DNA from: Thioalkalivibrio sp. ALE31
GTDB lineage: Bacteria; Pseudomonadota; Gammaproteobacteria; Ectothiorhodospirales; Ectothiorhodospiraceae
DNA length: 64,000 nucleotides
Direction: 5' to 3'
Assembly: GCF_000377405.1 (NCBI RefSeq)
Contig: NZ_KB905020.1
Location: forward strand, 1 to 64,000
Shown in pieces: positions 1-7,861 of the stretch. Below the pieces are notes generated by a model. The model did no database searches. It was not told the DNA's origin and saw only the letters and a program-made list of their open reading frames with translations. The position numbers and the translations under genes were made by a program. Every line of letters begins with the position of its first letter. Position 1 is the stretch's first letter.

Positions 1-946
1 TGTGGAGTCTCACAAGGTTGTCCTCAGGTAGACCGAGGACGCTGATGGGTGGCTGCTTGTTCAGGCTACCGTGTGGGCGGTGCCAGTTGTAGTCGTGGAT
101 CCATCGGGGCAGATGGCGTTTGCGCTCCTCTGACGTGGCGTAGGTGAAGGCGTAGGCCCACTCGCGCAGGGCGGTCTGGATAAAGCGCTCGGCCTTGCCA
201 TTGGTTCGCGGCGTGTAGGGCCGGGTGCGGCGATGGCGGATGCCCAGTCGGCGGCAGGCCTGGCTGAACGCCCGGGCGTGGTAGCAGGGTCCGTTGTCGG
301 TCAGGACCCGTCGGATGGTGATCCCCAGGGTGGCGTAGTAGCGCACGGCCGCCTCCAGGTGCGCGATCGCATCCTGGGCCCGCTCGGCGGGATGGATCTC
401 GCTGTAGGCGATGCGCGAGCGGTCGTCGATGGCCACATGCACGTACTCGTAGCCCGCTCCGATGGAGTCCTTGGCGCGGACGCCGGTCACGCGGTGGCCC
501 GGGTGACGGAAGCGCGCCAGCTTCTTGATGTCGAGGTGGAGCAGATCGCCGGGGTGTTCGTGTTCGTAGCGCCGGGGTGGCTCGGCCGGCTCCAGTGCGC
601 TCAGGCGGTTCAGGCCCTCGCGCCGCAGGATGCGGCTGACGCTGGCCCTCGAGATCCTTGTGAAGGTCGCGATGCGATCCATGGTCCAGCGCTGGCGCCG
701 CAAGGCGACCACCTGCCGTTGGATCCGTCGGGGGGTTCGCCGCGGCTGGCTCCGCGGCCGGGACGAACGGTCCACAAGTCCGGAACGGCCGGCCTCCTGG
801 AACCGCTGGACCCAGCGCTGCACGGTCTTCGGATCCACGTCAAAGGCGCGGGCCGCTGCACGAAGGCTCAGGCCGTGATCCACGACCAGGCGAGCCATCC
901 GCTCTCGACCGCGGGGACCCATTAAGGCATTTTGATGAAGGTTCAC
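1..946 (-). CDS. IS481-family DDE transposase (runs off the window)
   Basis: Transposase of the insertion sequence, about 315 residues visible with no stop codon before base 1. The start is GTG at 946, chosen because AAGGAGG lies 7 bases upstream and the N-terminus (M/V-N-L-H-Q-N-A) matches the usual IS481 start. Residues 20-60 form a helix-turn-helix (LSLRAAARAF..KTVQRWV). A second HTH-like stretch spans about 87-112. The DDE catalytic core follows: D139 (LLHLDIKK), D217 (VLTDNG) and E253 (NGKAERF), with the canonical 35 residues between the second D and E. There are no frameshifts or internal stops, so it may be active. The last visible residues (VRLH) lie in the terminal repeat, so only a few C-terminal residues are missing. 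Confidence 0.9.
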   Translation of the reverse strand, partial: MNLHQNALMGPRGRERMARLVVDHGLSLRAAARAFDVDPKTVQRWVQRFQEAGRSGLVDRSSRPRSQPRRTPRRIQRQVVALRRQRWTMDRIATFTRISRASVSRILRREGLNRLSALEPAEPPRRYEHEHPGDLLHLDIKKLARFRHPGHRVTGVRAKDSIGAGYEYVHVAIDDRSRIAYSEIHPAERAQDAIAHLEAAVRYYATLGITIRRVLTDNGPCYHARAFSQACRRLGIRHRRTRPYTPRTNGKAERFIQTALREWAYAFTYATSEERKRHLPRWIHDYNWHRPHGSLNKQPPISVLGLPEDNLVRLH

Positions 947-1030
947 GGGGCGTCCTCCTTGGGAATGGCTCAGTCCGCAAACTCAGCATCCTTCGGAGTC
1001 GTCCCGTGGACAACCTATTGAGAGATCACA
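1..1030 (-). mobile_element. IS481-family insertion sequence
   Basis: The two ends form an imperfect inverted repeat. Bases 1-25 and the reverse complement of 1006-1030 both begin TGTG and share the block AGGTTGTCC. The interior is one transposase gene on the minus strand. The base-1 end coincides with the window edge, so the true left terminus may lie at or just outside it. Immediately right of the element is TCTAGG (1031-1036). That fits the NCTAGN six-base target known for Bordetella IS481, but the matching left duplication lies outside the window. Confidence 0.85.
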
Positions 1031-1036
1031 TCTAGG
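1031..1036. repeat. Putative IS481 target-site duplication (right copy)
   Basis: TCTAGG directly abuts the right inverted repeat of the insertion sequence and overlaps the first bases of the structured repeat element at 1034. It fits NCTAGN, the six-base target reported for IS481. The left copy would be just before base 1 and cannot be seen. Confidence 0.5.
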
Positions 1037-1303
1037 GCAACACTGATTAATGTGCACGCTCGCGCTCGAGTCGCTTTTGCGTGCGAACAAGGCGCGGTGA
1101 CTGCCGTGCAGTCATTCTGCACAAGGGAGCCGCAACGCCGTTCCCGCGCAAAAGCGGCCGAGCCCCTTCGGGGTTGGCACCCCAGGTTCCCCGATCCTGC
1201 GTTGCGCCACTTGCGGGTAGAACCACTACCCGCTGCGCGACGCGCCTTGTCTCGGAGAACCTGGGATGCCAACGCGAGCGTGCACATTAATCAGTGTTGC
1301 CCT
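1034..1303. repeat. Structured inverted-repeat element, copy 1
   Basis: A non-coding 270-bp element. Terminal inverted repeats of about 31 bp are perfect: left AGGGCAACACTGATTAATG, right end its reverse complement. CTAG lies across both outer boundaries. Inside are two long hairpins. The left arm, about 1066-1165, is closed by GCTTTTGCG / CGCAAAAGC and tipped by TGACTGC-CGT-GCAGTCA. The right arm, about 1175-1270, is closed by CCCAGGTTC / GAACCTGGG and tipped by GCGGGTAG / CTACCCGC. Together they predict a three-way junction. Homologous copies lie at 5613 and 55637 with compensatory base changes. I do not recognise a named family. It is most like a large non-autonomous palindromic element. 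Confidence 0.85.
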
Positions 1304-1305
1304 AG

Positions 1306-1869
1306 GTGCTGTCGGTGCCGTTGTGGATCGGCATCTGGTGGTCGGCTACGGGGTTCCGGTTGATGCGGCACAACCGGTTGCTGGCACTGCCCTTCCTGCT
1401 CAGTCTGGTGTATGTGGTCGGAAACGCCCTGCTGGTGGCCATGTTCGGCGGGCTCAGCGAAGCCACCTACGAGGAGGGTCGGTACGTGTTCATCACCGAC
1501 CGGGCCATGATCGCGGTTCAGGCGACGGCGAGTGTGCTGATCGTGGCCACCATTGTGTACGGCCTGAGCATACGGCGGGTACCGGTGCACTTCATCCGTT
1601 TCATGGTGTATGCATTCGTGGCGTTGCTGGGGGTGATGGCGCCGATCCTGTGGATTCCGGCGCAGGAGGCGGAGTTCTTCTTTGTGCTCCGCCATGTGCA
1701 GTCGATCGGACTGAACTTCGGGCTGTTCCTCTGCGTGGTCGGGATCGTGGTGCTGTTGCAGGACCTGCTGCGTCATGGCGACGCCGAGGTCACCCTGCTG
1801 GGCGGACTGCATGATGTGCCGCGCTCCGAGCGTCAAAGTGAAGCGGATACAAAAAACCGCGGGAGCTGA
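1306..1869 (+). CDS. Membrane protein, probably 5'-truncated
   Basis: An open frame of 187 codons, mostly hydrophobic, with about five predicted membrane helices (roughly residues 1-15, 25-45, 70-92, 100-122 and 133-152) and a short charged C-terminal tail. It starts at the first base pair after the structured repeat. The codon just before the only available GTG start (1306) is the TAG of the element's CTAG edge. No ribosome-binding site is visible because the element lies immediately upstream. The likeliest reading is a gene whose 5' part was cut off by the element or the neighbouring IS481. I do not recognise the family. The open frame suggests recent damage or continuing expression. Confidence 0.5.
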   Translation: MLSVPLWIGIWWSATGFRLMRHNRLLALPFLLSLVYVVGNALLVAMFGGLSEATYEEGRYVFITDRAMIAVQATASVLIVATIVYGLSIRRVPVHFIRFMVYAFVALLGVMAPILWIPAQEAEFFFVLRHVQSIGLNFGLFLCVVGIVVLLQDLLRHGDAEVTLLGGLHDVPRSERQSEADTKNRGS

Positions 1870-2153
1870 GGCGCTTACCGGGTGTGTTGTGAACGGGTAG
1901 GGAACCCAGCGACCCTCTGCATCGGGAACAAGAGGATTGGGTTCAGGAGCGCCTCGGTTCCGGGAGGGTGCCGCACGCGTGTGCGGCCCGATGGTGTGCG
2001 GCGCATGTGCCCCTGTATTCACTCACGTTTGGGGCTTGTACTCCAGGTTCCCCGACCCTGCATTGCGCCCCGAGGGTTTATAGAACGGGGGTGGAGGCGC
2101 TAACGGCTGTGTGACCCCTGCCTCGGGGGCTCGGGGTACCCACGCGAGCGTGT
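1870..2153. other. Intergenic stretch with palindrome and element relic
   Basis: This stretch has no convincing gene. It contains a short perfect palindrome at 1970-1987 and, from about 2030, the decayed right half of the structured repeat element. I see no terminator with a T-tract after the membrane protein gene. Confidence 0.6.
1970..1987. repeat. Perfect 18-bp palindrome
   Basis: GCCGCACGCGTGTGCGGC has 7-bp arms round GCGT. It sits between the truncated membrane protein and the element relic. No T-run follows on either strand, so it is a poor intrinsic terminator. It could be a protein site or a leftover element stem. Confidence 0.4.
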
Positions 2154-2173
2154 TCACCCATCAGCATTTCTCT
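2030..2173. repeat. Relic of the structured repeat element (right half, copy 4)
   Basis: The block CCAGGTTCCCCGA..CTGC.TTGCGCC near 2042-2070 and the terminal stretch CACGCGAGCGTG..CATCAGCATTTCTCT (about 2140-2173) align with the right arm and right terminal repeat of copies 1-3. The left half is not recognisable. The terminal repeat overlaps the 3' end of the response-regulator gene, whose last seven codons and stop lie inside it. Confidence 0.65.
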
Positions 2174-3365
2174 GGAGCGAGACCTGCTGAGCGGGTATGT
2201 CGCCTGTTGTGTCCTGGTCCGACAGACCAAGGCGCCCCAGTAGCTTCTGGCATTCGGCGGAGTCCGCCGCCCCATTGGTCAGCAAGAAGGCGGTGCGCAT
2301 GATGGGGAGATGAATGTGGCCGCTGCCCAGACCGAAGCCGTGGGCGGCCCCAATCATCTGCTTTAACGGGAGAGAAAGGCGCAGACGCGACTTCAGCGCT
2401 ACGGCCATTCGAGCGGGCCAGTCCCCCGCAAGCGCCGTATCCAGGGCGGCTGGGTCGAGGGTGCAGCCCTGAAGGACGCAGCGCTGTGCCGTGGCGATGA
2501 CCGCGAGCTCGCCCAGGCGATGCATCAGTCCGGCGGTAAAGCAAAGGCTGGCGTCCGCCCGCAGGCTGCGACCCAGGGCCGCGGCCTGGTGGGCCATGCG
2601 CTCGCTCTGTTCCTGGTAATGCCGGGCGCGGGTCTGGAGGTTGGGGTCCTGAAGTGTGGTGGTGAGATCGAGGGCCATGGCCATTGCCAGATTCAGGGCG
2701 GTGGGGATGCCCAGAACCTGCAGGGCGTCGCGTAGCGAGGTATTGGGGGTGTCGGTGCGCCTCAGAGCACTGCCGTTGGATGCATCGATCAGGCGCGTGA
2801 CCAGGGATGGAATGTCCTGCCAGGCCTTCTCCAGTTCGGACAGCGAGAGTGTGTCGGCCCGCGCCCTCAATTCCCGCAGTGCGTCAAGATCGATCGGTGT
2901 AGGCAGTCTCAGCTCACCGGATTCGGCCTGTTGCAGGGCGTTTTCCAGGGCGGGCGCCTCCGGCTCGCCCTCGGCTTCTTCGCGGGACTCGGCGGTAGTC
3001 GCTCTCGTAGCCAGTATCGCTTGCAGACGGTCATGCACCAGTTCCGCCTCGAAGGGCTTGGAGATAAAACCCCGGACGCCGTAGCGAGCGGCGCGCTGGA
3101 CGCTTTTACGGTCCGGGTCTGCGGTGATGATGACGATGGGCGTGACGCGGCCATCGATGGCCGCCCGTCGCAGGAAGTCCAGCCCGTTCCCGTCGGGCAG
3201 CGACAGGTCCGACAGCACGAGGTCGTGGTGTGTCTCGCGCCACCGTCGCAGGGCCTCGGTAATGGAGCGCGCGTGGAAGATGTCGGAATCGGGATAAAGG
3301 CCGCGAACGAGCGTCTTCAGGAGATCCGCCATGAGATCTTCGTCTTCCAGTATCAGGATCTTCAT
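2154..3365 (-). CDS. Response regulator with HDOD output domain
   Basis: A 403-residue two-domain signalling protein. Residues 1-120 are a CheY-like receiver with acidic pocket E7-D8, phospho-acceptor D53 (VLSDLSLPDGNG), T81 and K103 (GFISKPF). Residues about 165-365 are an HDOD domain, an HD-related fold common in chemotaxis and regulatory proteins. It lacks a clear HD phosphohydrolase pair, so signalling by protein contact is more likely than catalysis. The start at 3365 (MKILILEDE) was chosen over an upstream extension because it begins the first beta strand of the receiver. No cognate kinase is adjacent. The gene lies 128 bp downstream of ppk in the same direction. Its last residues (QRNADG) are encoded by the relic terminal repeat, so the native C-terminus may have been replaced. 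Confidence 0.85.
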   Translation of the reverse strand: MKILILEDEDLMADLLKTLVRGLYPDSDIFHARSITEALRRWRETHHDLVLSDLSLPDGNGLDFLRRAAIDGRVTPIVIITADPDRKSVQRAARYGVRGFISKPFEAELVHDRLQAILATRATTAESREEAEGEPEAPALENALQQAESGELRLPTPIDLDALRELRARADTLSLSELEKAWQDIPSLVTRLIDASNGSALRRTDTPNTSLRDALQVLGIPTALNLAMAMALDLTTTLQDPNLQTRARHYQEQSERMAHQAAALGRSLRADASLCFTAGLMHRLGELAVIATAQRCVLQGCTLDPAALDTALAGDWPARMAVALKSRLRLSLPLKQMIGAAHGFGLGSGHIHLPIMRTAFLLTNGAADSAECQKLLGRLGLSDQDTTGDIPAQQVSLQRNADG

Positions 3366-3493
3366 AGGGGGTCCGGATGCTCGCGCCCACAGGGAGGTTG
3401 TGACCTTCAGGTTCGGTTGTCCGAAGGATGGGGTCAAGCGGGGACCGGCGAAGTCCCACGACCGGGTGCCCCGCGCCGGCCATGGGTGTCGCG

Positions 3494-5578
3494 TCAGCCG
3501 GCGGTAGACCCCGCCAGCCGGGCCGCCAGGACCTCCTGTGCGGAGTAGGGGGCCTGGTCGTCGGCGGGCCGAATGCGGGTGTAGCTGCCGTCCGGTTGCA
3601 GGGACCAGGCGGTGGCGGTGTCGCGCAGGTAGTTGAACAGGGATTCCTCGGCCACGCGGTCGCGCAGCTCCGGGTCGCGCACCGGGAAAGCCACCTCGAC
3701 GCGGCGGAAGAAGTTGCGCGGCATCCAGTCGGCGCTGGAAAGGAACACATCGGGGTTGCCGGCGTTCTCGAAGTAGAACACCCGCGAGTGTTCGAGGAAG
3801 CGGCCCAGTACCGAGCGCACCTCGATGGTTTCCGATATGCCGGGGACCCCGGGGCGCAGGCTGCAGATGCCGCGCACGATCAGCTGGATGGGCACACCGG
3901 CCTGCGAGGCCTGGTACAGGGCCTGGATGATGGTGGCCTCGTTCAGGGAGTTCATGCGCGCGACGATGCGCGCCGGTTTGCCGGCCCGGTGGTTCTCGAT
4001 CTCGCGCTCGATCTTCTCCTGCATCGCGTCGTGCAGGCGGAAGGGGGCCTGGATGAGCTGGCGCAGCCGGGTCACCTTGCCGAGCCCGGTCAGCTGGAGA
4101 AACACACGGTGGACGTCCTCGGTCAGCACGGGGTCGGCCGTCAGCAGGCCGAAATCGGTGTAGGCCTTGGCAGTGCCGGAGTGATAGTTGCCGGTGCCGA
4201 GGTGGGCGTAGCGGGTAATCTGGTCGCCATCCCGGCGCACCACCAGGGCAAGCTTGGCGTGGGTCTTGTAGCCGACCACGCCGTAGGTCACATGCACCCC
4301 GGCATCCTGCATGCGGTTGGCCAGCTCGATGTTGTCGGCCTCGTCGAAGCGCGCCCGCAGCTCGATCACGACAGTGACCTCCTTGCCGGCCTGCGCCGCC
4401 TCGATCAGGGTCTCGACCAGGGGCGAGCGGGTGCCCGTGCGGTACAGGGTCTGCTTGATGGCCAGTACCCGCGGGTCGGCCGCGGCCTGGCGCAGGAAAT
4501 CCACCACCGGCATGAACGACTGGTACGGATGATGCAGCAATAGCTCCTGCTCGCGGATGCAGGCGAAGATGCCGCTGCCGCTGGCGTCCACGCGAGGCAG
4601 GGCCGGGACCAGGGGCGGGAACTTGAGGTCCGGGCGGTCGACCAGTTCGTGCACCGCCATCAGCCGGTTCAGGTTCACGAGGCCGGTGACCTGATACAGG
4701 TCGTCGGGGTCCAGATGGAACTGCTGCAGGAGGAAATCGGCGACCTCCTGCGGGCAGTTGTCCGCGACCTCCAGCCGCACGCCGGCGCCGTAGTTGCGCT
4801 GGGGCAGTTCGCCCTCCAGGGCGTTCAGGAGGTCGTCGATCTCCTCTTCCTGCACGAACAGGTCGGAGTTGCGGGTCAGCCGGAACTGGTAGCAGCCGGT
4901 CACCTTCATCCCGCGGAACAGCTCGTCAACATGGGCGTGCAGGATGGACGACAGCAGGACGAAATCGTTGTCGCCGCTGGCGACCTCCCTCGGGAGGCGC
5001 ACCAGACGCGGGAGAGAACGCGGTGCCTGTACCACGGCGCGGCCGGACTCGCGGCCGAAGGCGTCCTTGCCCTTGAGCGTGACGATGAAGTTCAGGCTCT
5101 TGTTCAGGATGCGCGGAAAGGGATGCGCCGGGTCCAGGCCGATCGGGGTCAGGACCGGCTGCAGCTGTTCGCGGAAATACTGCAGCACCCATTCCTGCTG
5201 CGCGGAGCTCCAGTGGGTGCGACGCACGAAGTGGATGCCCTCGGCCGCCAGTGCCGGGATCAGTTCATCGTTCAGGGTGCGGTACTGCTCCTCGACCAGG
5301 TCGTGCGCGCGCGGGGCGATCTGGCGAAGCTGCTCGGCGGCGGAAAGGCCGTCCGGACCGGGGGCCTGCACGTTCAGCTCGACCTGCTGGCGCAGCGAGC
5401 CCAAGCGGACCTCGAAGAACTCGTCCAGGTTGGTGGAGGAGATACTCAGATAGCGCAGGCGTTCGAGTAGCGGGAAGGCGGGGTCCTGGGCGATCGCGAG
5501 CACCCGACGGTTGAATTCCAGCAGGGACAGCTCGCGATTGAGGAACAGATCGGTCTGGGTCACGTCGGCATCCGGCAT
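3494..5578 (-). CDS. ppk: Polyphosphate kinase 1
   Basis: Reversible polymerisation of ATP gamma-phosphate into polyphosphate, usually membrane-associated. The protein has 694 residues, normal for the family. An N-terminal helical domain (about 5-110, TNLDEFFEVR) and head domain (to about 320) precede two phospholipase-D-like C-terminal domains. The autophosphorylated histidine is H440 in GYKTHAK, followed by the nucleotide-binding block HLGTGNYHSGTAK. The start is ATG 5578 (MPDADVTQTDLF). The frame stays open further upstream, but that part lies in the repeat element and is not conserved sequence. The region just upstream holds a strong hairpin (5583-5611) and copy 2 of the structured element, which therefore occupies the expected promoter region. 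Confidence 0.95.
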   Translation of the reverse strand: MPDADVTQTDLFLNRELSLLEFNRRVLAIAQDPAFPLLERLRYLSISSTNLDEFFEVRLGSLRQQVELNVQAPGPDGLSAAEQLRQIAPRAHDLVEEQYRTLNDELIPALAAEGIHFVRRTHWSSAQQEWVLQYFREQLQPVLTPIGLDPAHPFPRILNKSLNFIVTLKGKDAFGRESGRAVVQAPRSLPRLVRLPREVASGDNDFVLLSSILHAHVDELFRGMKVTGCYQFRLTRNSDLFVQEEEIDDLLNALEGELPQRNYGAGVRLEVADNCPQEVADFLLQQFHLDPDDLYQVTGLVNLNRLMAVHELVDRPDLKFPPLVPALPRVDASGSGIFACIREQELLLHHPYQSFMPVVDFLRQAAADPRVLAIKQTLYRTGTRSPLVETLIEAAQAGKEVTVVIELRARFDEADNIELANRMQDAGVHVTYGVVGYKTHAKLALVVRRDGDQITRYAHLGTGNYHSGTAKAYTDFGLLTADPVLTEDVHRVFLQLTGLGKVTRLRQLIQAPFRLHDAMQEKIEREIENHRAGKPARIVARMNSLNEATIIQALYQASQAGVPIQLIVRGICSLRPGVPGISETIEVRSVLGRFLEHSRVFYFENAGNPDVFLSSADWMPRNFFRRVEVAFPVRDPELRDRVAEESLFNYLRDTATAWSLQPDGSYTRIRPADDQAPYSAQEVLAARLAGSTAG

Positions 5579-5582
5579 GCAC

Positions 5583-5611
5583 GACTCGCGGCAGAAGTGG
5601 ACCCGCGAGTC
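5583..5611 (-). promoter_or_regulatory. Hairpin just upstream of the ppk start
   Basis: GACTCGCGG (5583-5591) and CCGCGAGTC (5603-5611) form a perfect 9-bp GC-rich stem with an 11-base loop. It begins 4 bases before the ppk ATG and ends one base before the repeat element. In the mRNA it would cover the ribosome-binding region, where no good Shine-Dalgarno is visible. A translational effect is plausible but inferred. Confidence 0.5.
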
Positions 5612-5612
5612 T

Positions 5613-5896
5613 AGGGGAACACTGGTTAATCTACACGTTCGCGCTCGAGTCGATTTTGCGTGCGAACAAGGCGCGGTGACTGCCGTGCAGTCATTCTGCA
5701 CAAGGGAACCGCAACGCCGTGCGCGCGCAAAATCGGCCGAGCCCCTGCGTTCAATAGTTTGTGGGGTTGGTGCCCCATGTTCCCCGATGCAGCGTTGCGG
5801 CGCTTACCGGTAGCCCCACTACCGGCTGCGCACCGCGCCTTGTCTCGGGAAACATGGGGCACCAACGCGAATGTGTAGATTAACCAGTGTTCCCCT
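5613..5896. repeat. Structured inverted-repeat element, copy 2
   Basis: A 284-bp copy. The terminal repeat is AGGGGAACACTGGTTAATC.. on the left with its complement on the right (one internal mismatch). Relative to copy 1 the repeat has several substitutions, each mirrored in the opposite arm. The left arm changes GCTTTTGCG/CGCAAAAGC to GATTTTGCG/CGCAAAATC. The right arm changes CCAGGTT/AACCTGG to CCATGTT/AACATGG and CGGGTAG/CTACCCG to CCGGTAG/CTACCGG. All of these are paired changes. It separates the divergent ppk and 6044 genes. Confidence 0.85.
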
Positions 5897-5987
5897 CCGA
5901 CATTATGTCAGTTCCGTGAATGGGGGGCAGGCGTGGCCGAAGCCCCCGGGCTGCGTGCCTGAACTGCGGCGGGTGGGCACAGGCGAC

Positions 5988-5993
5988 TATAAT
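5988..5993 (+). promoter_or_regulatory. Candidate -10 box upstream of the 6044 gene
   Basis: A consensus TATAAT lies 51 bases before the TTG start at 6044. No good -35 hexamer is present 16-18 bases upstream, so only the -10 element is supported. Confidence 0.35.
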
Positions 5994-6043
5994 CCGGGCC
6001 TTGATCATGCAGCGCGAGTGGCGCTGCCGTAAGGAGAACTCCC

Positions 6044-6661
6044 TTGGCCGAATTTACCCTGACACTGCATGCGCGCGACGAATCGCAGCCCGAGCTGCGC
6101 AAGGTCTCGCTGGCCGTCGAGGGCGAGCTGCCCGAATACGGCCAGGTCTGGGTGTGGGATATCGTCTACGCCCAGCAGTTGTTCGCCCTGGGCGAGGTGC
6201 AGGCGGCCCAGGACCTCAAGGAGACCATGGAACTCTGGGCGGTCAACATGTCCAGCAAGGTGTTCCAGCCGCATGGGCATATCCTGTCCAAGGGGTACCT
6301 GGACCTGTCGGAGAACCTGCAGCTGGTGAACGGAGATTCCGTGCCGGCCGCGGCCGACGGGGATCGCCAGGTGGTCGTATCGGTCGACGGCCAGGCCGGG
6401 CAGCTCCCGGATGTCCGGGTGTCCCCGGAGAGCCTGACGGCCGACGAGCGCCAGGATCTGGTGCTGGGGCTGGGCCAGTACTTCAACTTCGAAAACCCGA
6501 TGTTCGCGCGCGAGCTGCCGATTCATGTCCTGGCCATGCGCAAGTACCACGCGGACATCAACCTGCCGCACACCCGTACCGCGCTCGAGGAAGCCCCGTT
6601 CTTCGCAATCCAGAAGGCGATGGAATACTTCCAGGCGGCCAATCAGGGCACTGTGCAGTAG
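6044..6661 (+). CDS. Conserved-looking protein of unknown function
   Basis: A 205-residue soluble, acidic protein with no signal peptide or membrane helix. I do not recognise the family. The TTG start at 6044 is supported by AAGGAG seven bases upstream. The N-terminal half is beta-rich (AEFTLTLHARDE..., WVWDIVYAQQLFALGE), the middle is Asp/Gly/Val-rich, and the C-terminal part looks helical. It is followed after 48 bp by the small zinc-ribbon gene on the same strand, so the two may be co-transcribed. There are no catalytic motifs to name. Confidence 0.65.
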   Translation: MAEFTLTLHARDESQPELRKVSLAVEGELPEYGQVWVWDIVYAQQLFALGEVQAAQDLKETMELWAVNMSSKVFQPHGHILSKGYLDLSENLQLVNGDSVPAAADGDRQVVVSVDGQAGQLPDVRVSPESLTADERQDLVLGLGQYFNFENPMFARELPIHVLAMRKYHADINLPHTRTALEEAPFFAIQKAMEYFQAANQGTVQ

Positions 6662-6709
6662 GGGTAGGCCCGCTGCGTCGGATTTGCCGCGCGTGCTACG
6701 GTCGCGGCC

Positions 6710-7030
6710 ATGAGGACTGTCTATTCCGCCGCCGACCCCGTGATGGCCGGGTTCATCGAGGACCTGCTGAAAGAGGCCGGCATCCCGGCGTACGTGAACC
6801 AGGCCGGGCTCATGGGCGCGGCGGGGGAGGTCCCGCCAACCGAGACCTGGGCGCGCATCATGGTGGTGCACGAGGAGCAGGCCGAGGAGGCGCGAGCCCT
6901 GATCCTGGAGTACCTGGAGGGCGAGCCGGAACACGACGGCCGGGACTGGAAGTGCCCGCGCTGCGGCGAGGTGATCGAGCCGCAGTTCACCCAGTGCTGG
7001 AACTGCGGGCGCGACAAGCCCAAAGACTGA
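6710..7030 (+). CDS. DUF2007 signal-transducing-type protein with zinc ribbon
   Basis: A 106-residue protein. Residues 1-70 match the DUF2007 fold (a ferredoxin-like domain beginning MRTVYSAADPVMAGFIEDLLKE), usually involved in small-protein interactions. Residues 82-100 form a C4 zinc ribbon, CPRCGE...CWNCGR. The start ATG 6710 gives a complete DUF2007 domain. It converges on the transglycosylase gene with one base between the two stop codons. The precise role is unknown. Confidence 0.75.
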   Translation: MRTVYSAADPVMAGFIEDLLKEAGIPAYVNQAGLMGAAGEVPPTETWARIMVVHEEQAEEARALILEYLEGEPEHDGRDWKCPRCGEVIEPQFTQCWNCGRDKPKD

Positions 7031-7031
7031 T

Positions 7032-7832
7032 TCAGTTCGGTCGTCCGTTGCCGGTGTACTGCGAGCGGATGCGCTGGATGTAGGTCTGTGTCTCGCGGAA
7101 TGGCGGGACGCCGCCGTGGCGCTCCACCGCGCCGGGGCCGGCGTTGTAGGCGGCCAGGGCGAGATCCAGATTCCCCTCGAAGCGCTCGAGCATCGCGGCC
7201 AGATAGCGTGTGCCGCCGTTGATGTTCTGGGCCGGATCGAAACGGTCGGTGACCCCGAGATCGGCCGCGGTCGCGGGCATCAGCTGCATCAGGCCGTGGG
7301 CGCCCACCCGCGAGACCGCCTGCGGATCGAAGCAGGATTCCACGTGAATGACCGACTGGACCAGCGCAGGGTCGAGGCCCTTGCGGGTGGCGGCCGTACG
7401 AATCAGGTCCGCGAACTCGCCACCGCCGGTGGCCAGCGCCTGGCGGGCGCGCTCGCCGCAGCGGGCGCGCGCGGTGGGGCGGCCGTAGGTGGCGACCAGT
7501 TCCATGCCGCTGTCCTGGCGATGCTGGTTGGTGACCAGGCGTTCACCGCCCGGGCCCTCGAACACGAAGATCTGGCTGGGAGACCAGTCGCCGCCCGTGG
7601 ACGGGGTCCCCGTGCCCGTGCTCGCGGGCGAGCGGATAGTTTCGTACGGGATACCCTGGGGCCGTTCGTCGGTCAGGACGCGGGCACCGGAGGCATCGCG
7701 GTAGCTGTACAGCTCGGCCGCGCTGGTTCCGCCCGCGACCAGCCCTGCCACCAGTACCAGCAGTAGCAGCGCCGTCCGGGCGGAATGCTTACCATGGTGC
7801 CTGGCTTTGCTCTGCGTATCCCTGGTATCCAA
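7032..7832 (-). CDS. Periplasmic lytic transglycosylase (DUF4124 plus SLT)
   Basis: A peptidoglycan lytic transglycosylase that cleaves the MurNAc-GlcNAc bond. The 266-residue protein has a signal peptide (a run of Leu/Val ending GTSAAELYS), a DUF4124-like N-terminal segment (YSYRDASGARVLTDERP) and a C-terminal SLT domain. The catalytic Glu lies in HVESCFDP. The family motifs GLMQLMP and AYNAGPGAV follow. The start is TTG 7832, since no ATG is in frame before the signal peptide, with AGGGGA just upstream. It is divergent from birA with only 29 bp between starts, so each promoter must overlap the other's leader or coding sequence. Confidence 0.85.
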   Translation of the reverse strand: MDTRDTQSKARHHGKHSARTALLLLVLVAGLVAGGTSAAELYSYRDASGARVLTDERPQGIPYETIRSPASTGTGTPSTGGDWSPSQIFVFEGPGGERLVTNQHRQDSGMELVATYGRPTARARCGERARQALATGGGEFADLIRTAATRKGLDPALVQSVIHVESCFDPQAVSRVGAHGLMQLMPATAADLGVTDRFDPAQNINGGTRYLAAMLERFEGNLDLALAAYNAGPGAVERHGGVPPFRETQTYIQRIRSQYTGNGRPN

Positions 7833-7861
7833 CCCTGTCCCCTGGCCGAGTACCGATCCCG

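Noticed and set aside
233-925. Plus-strand frame across the insertion sequence
   Set aside because: It is antisense to the transposase, which has a full DDE triad and a strong ribosome site.
1052-1363. Open frames inside the structured repeat copies (also 5511-5878, 55591-55866)
   Set aside because: They follow the palindromic DNA, change frame between copies, lack ribosome sites and run out into flanks. The conservation is of pairing, not of protein.
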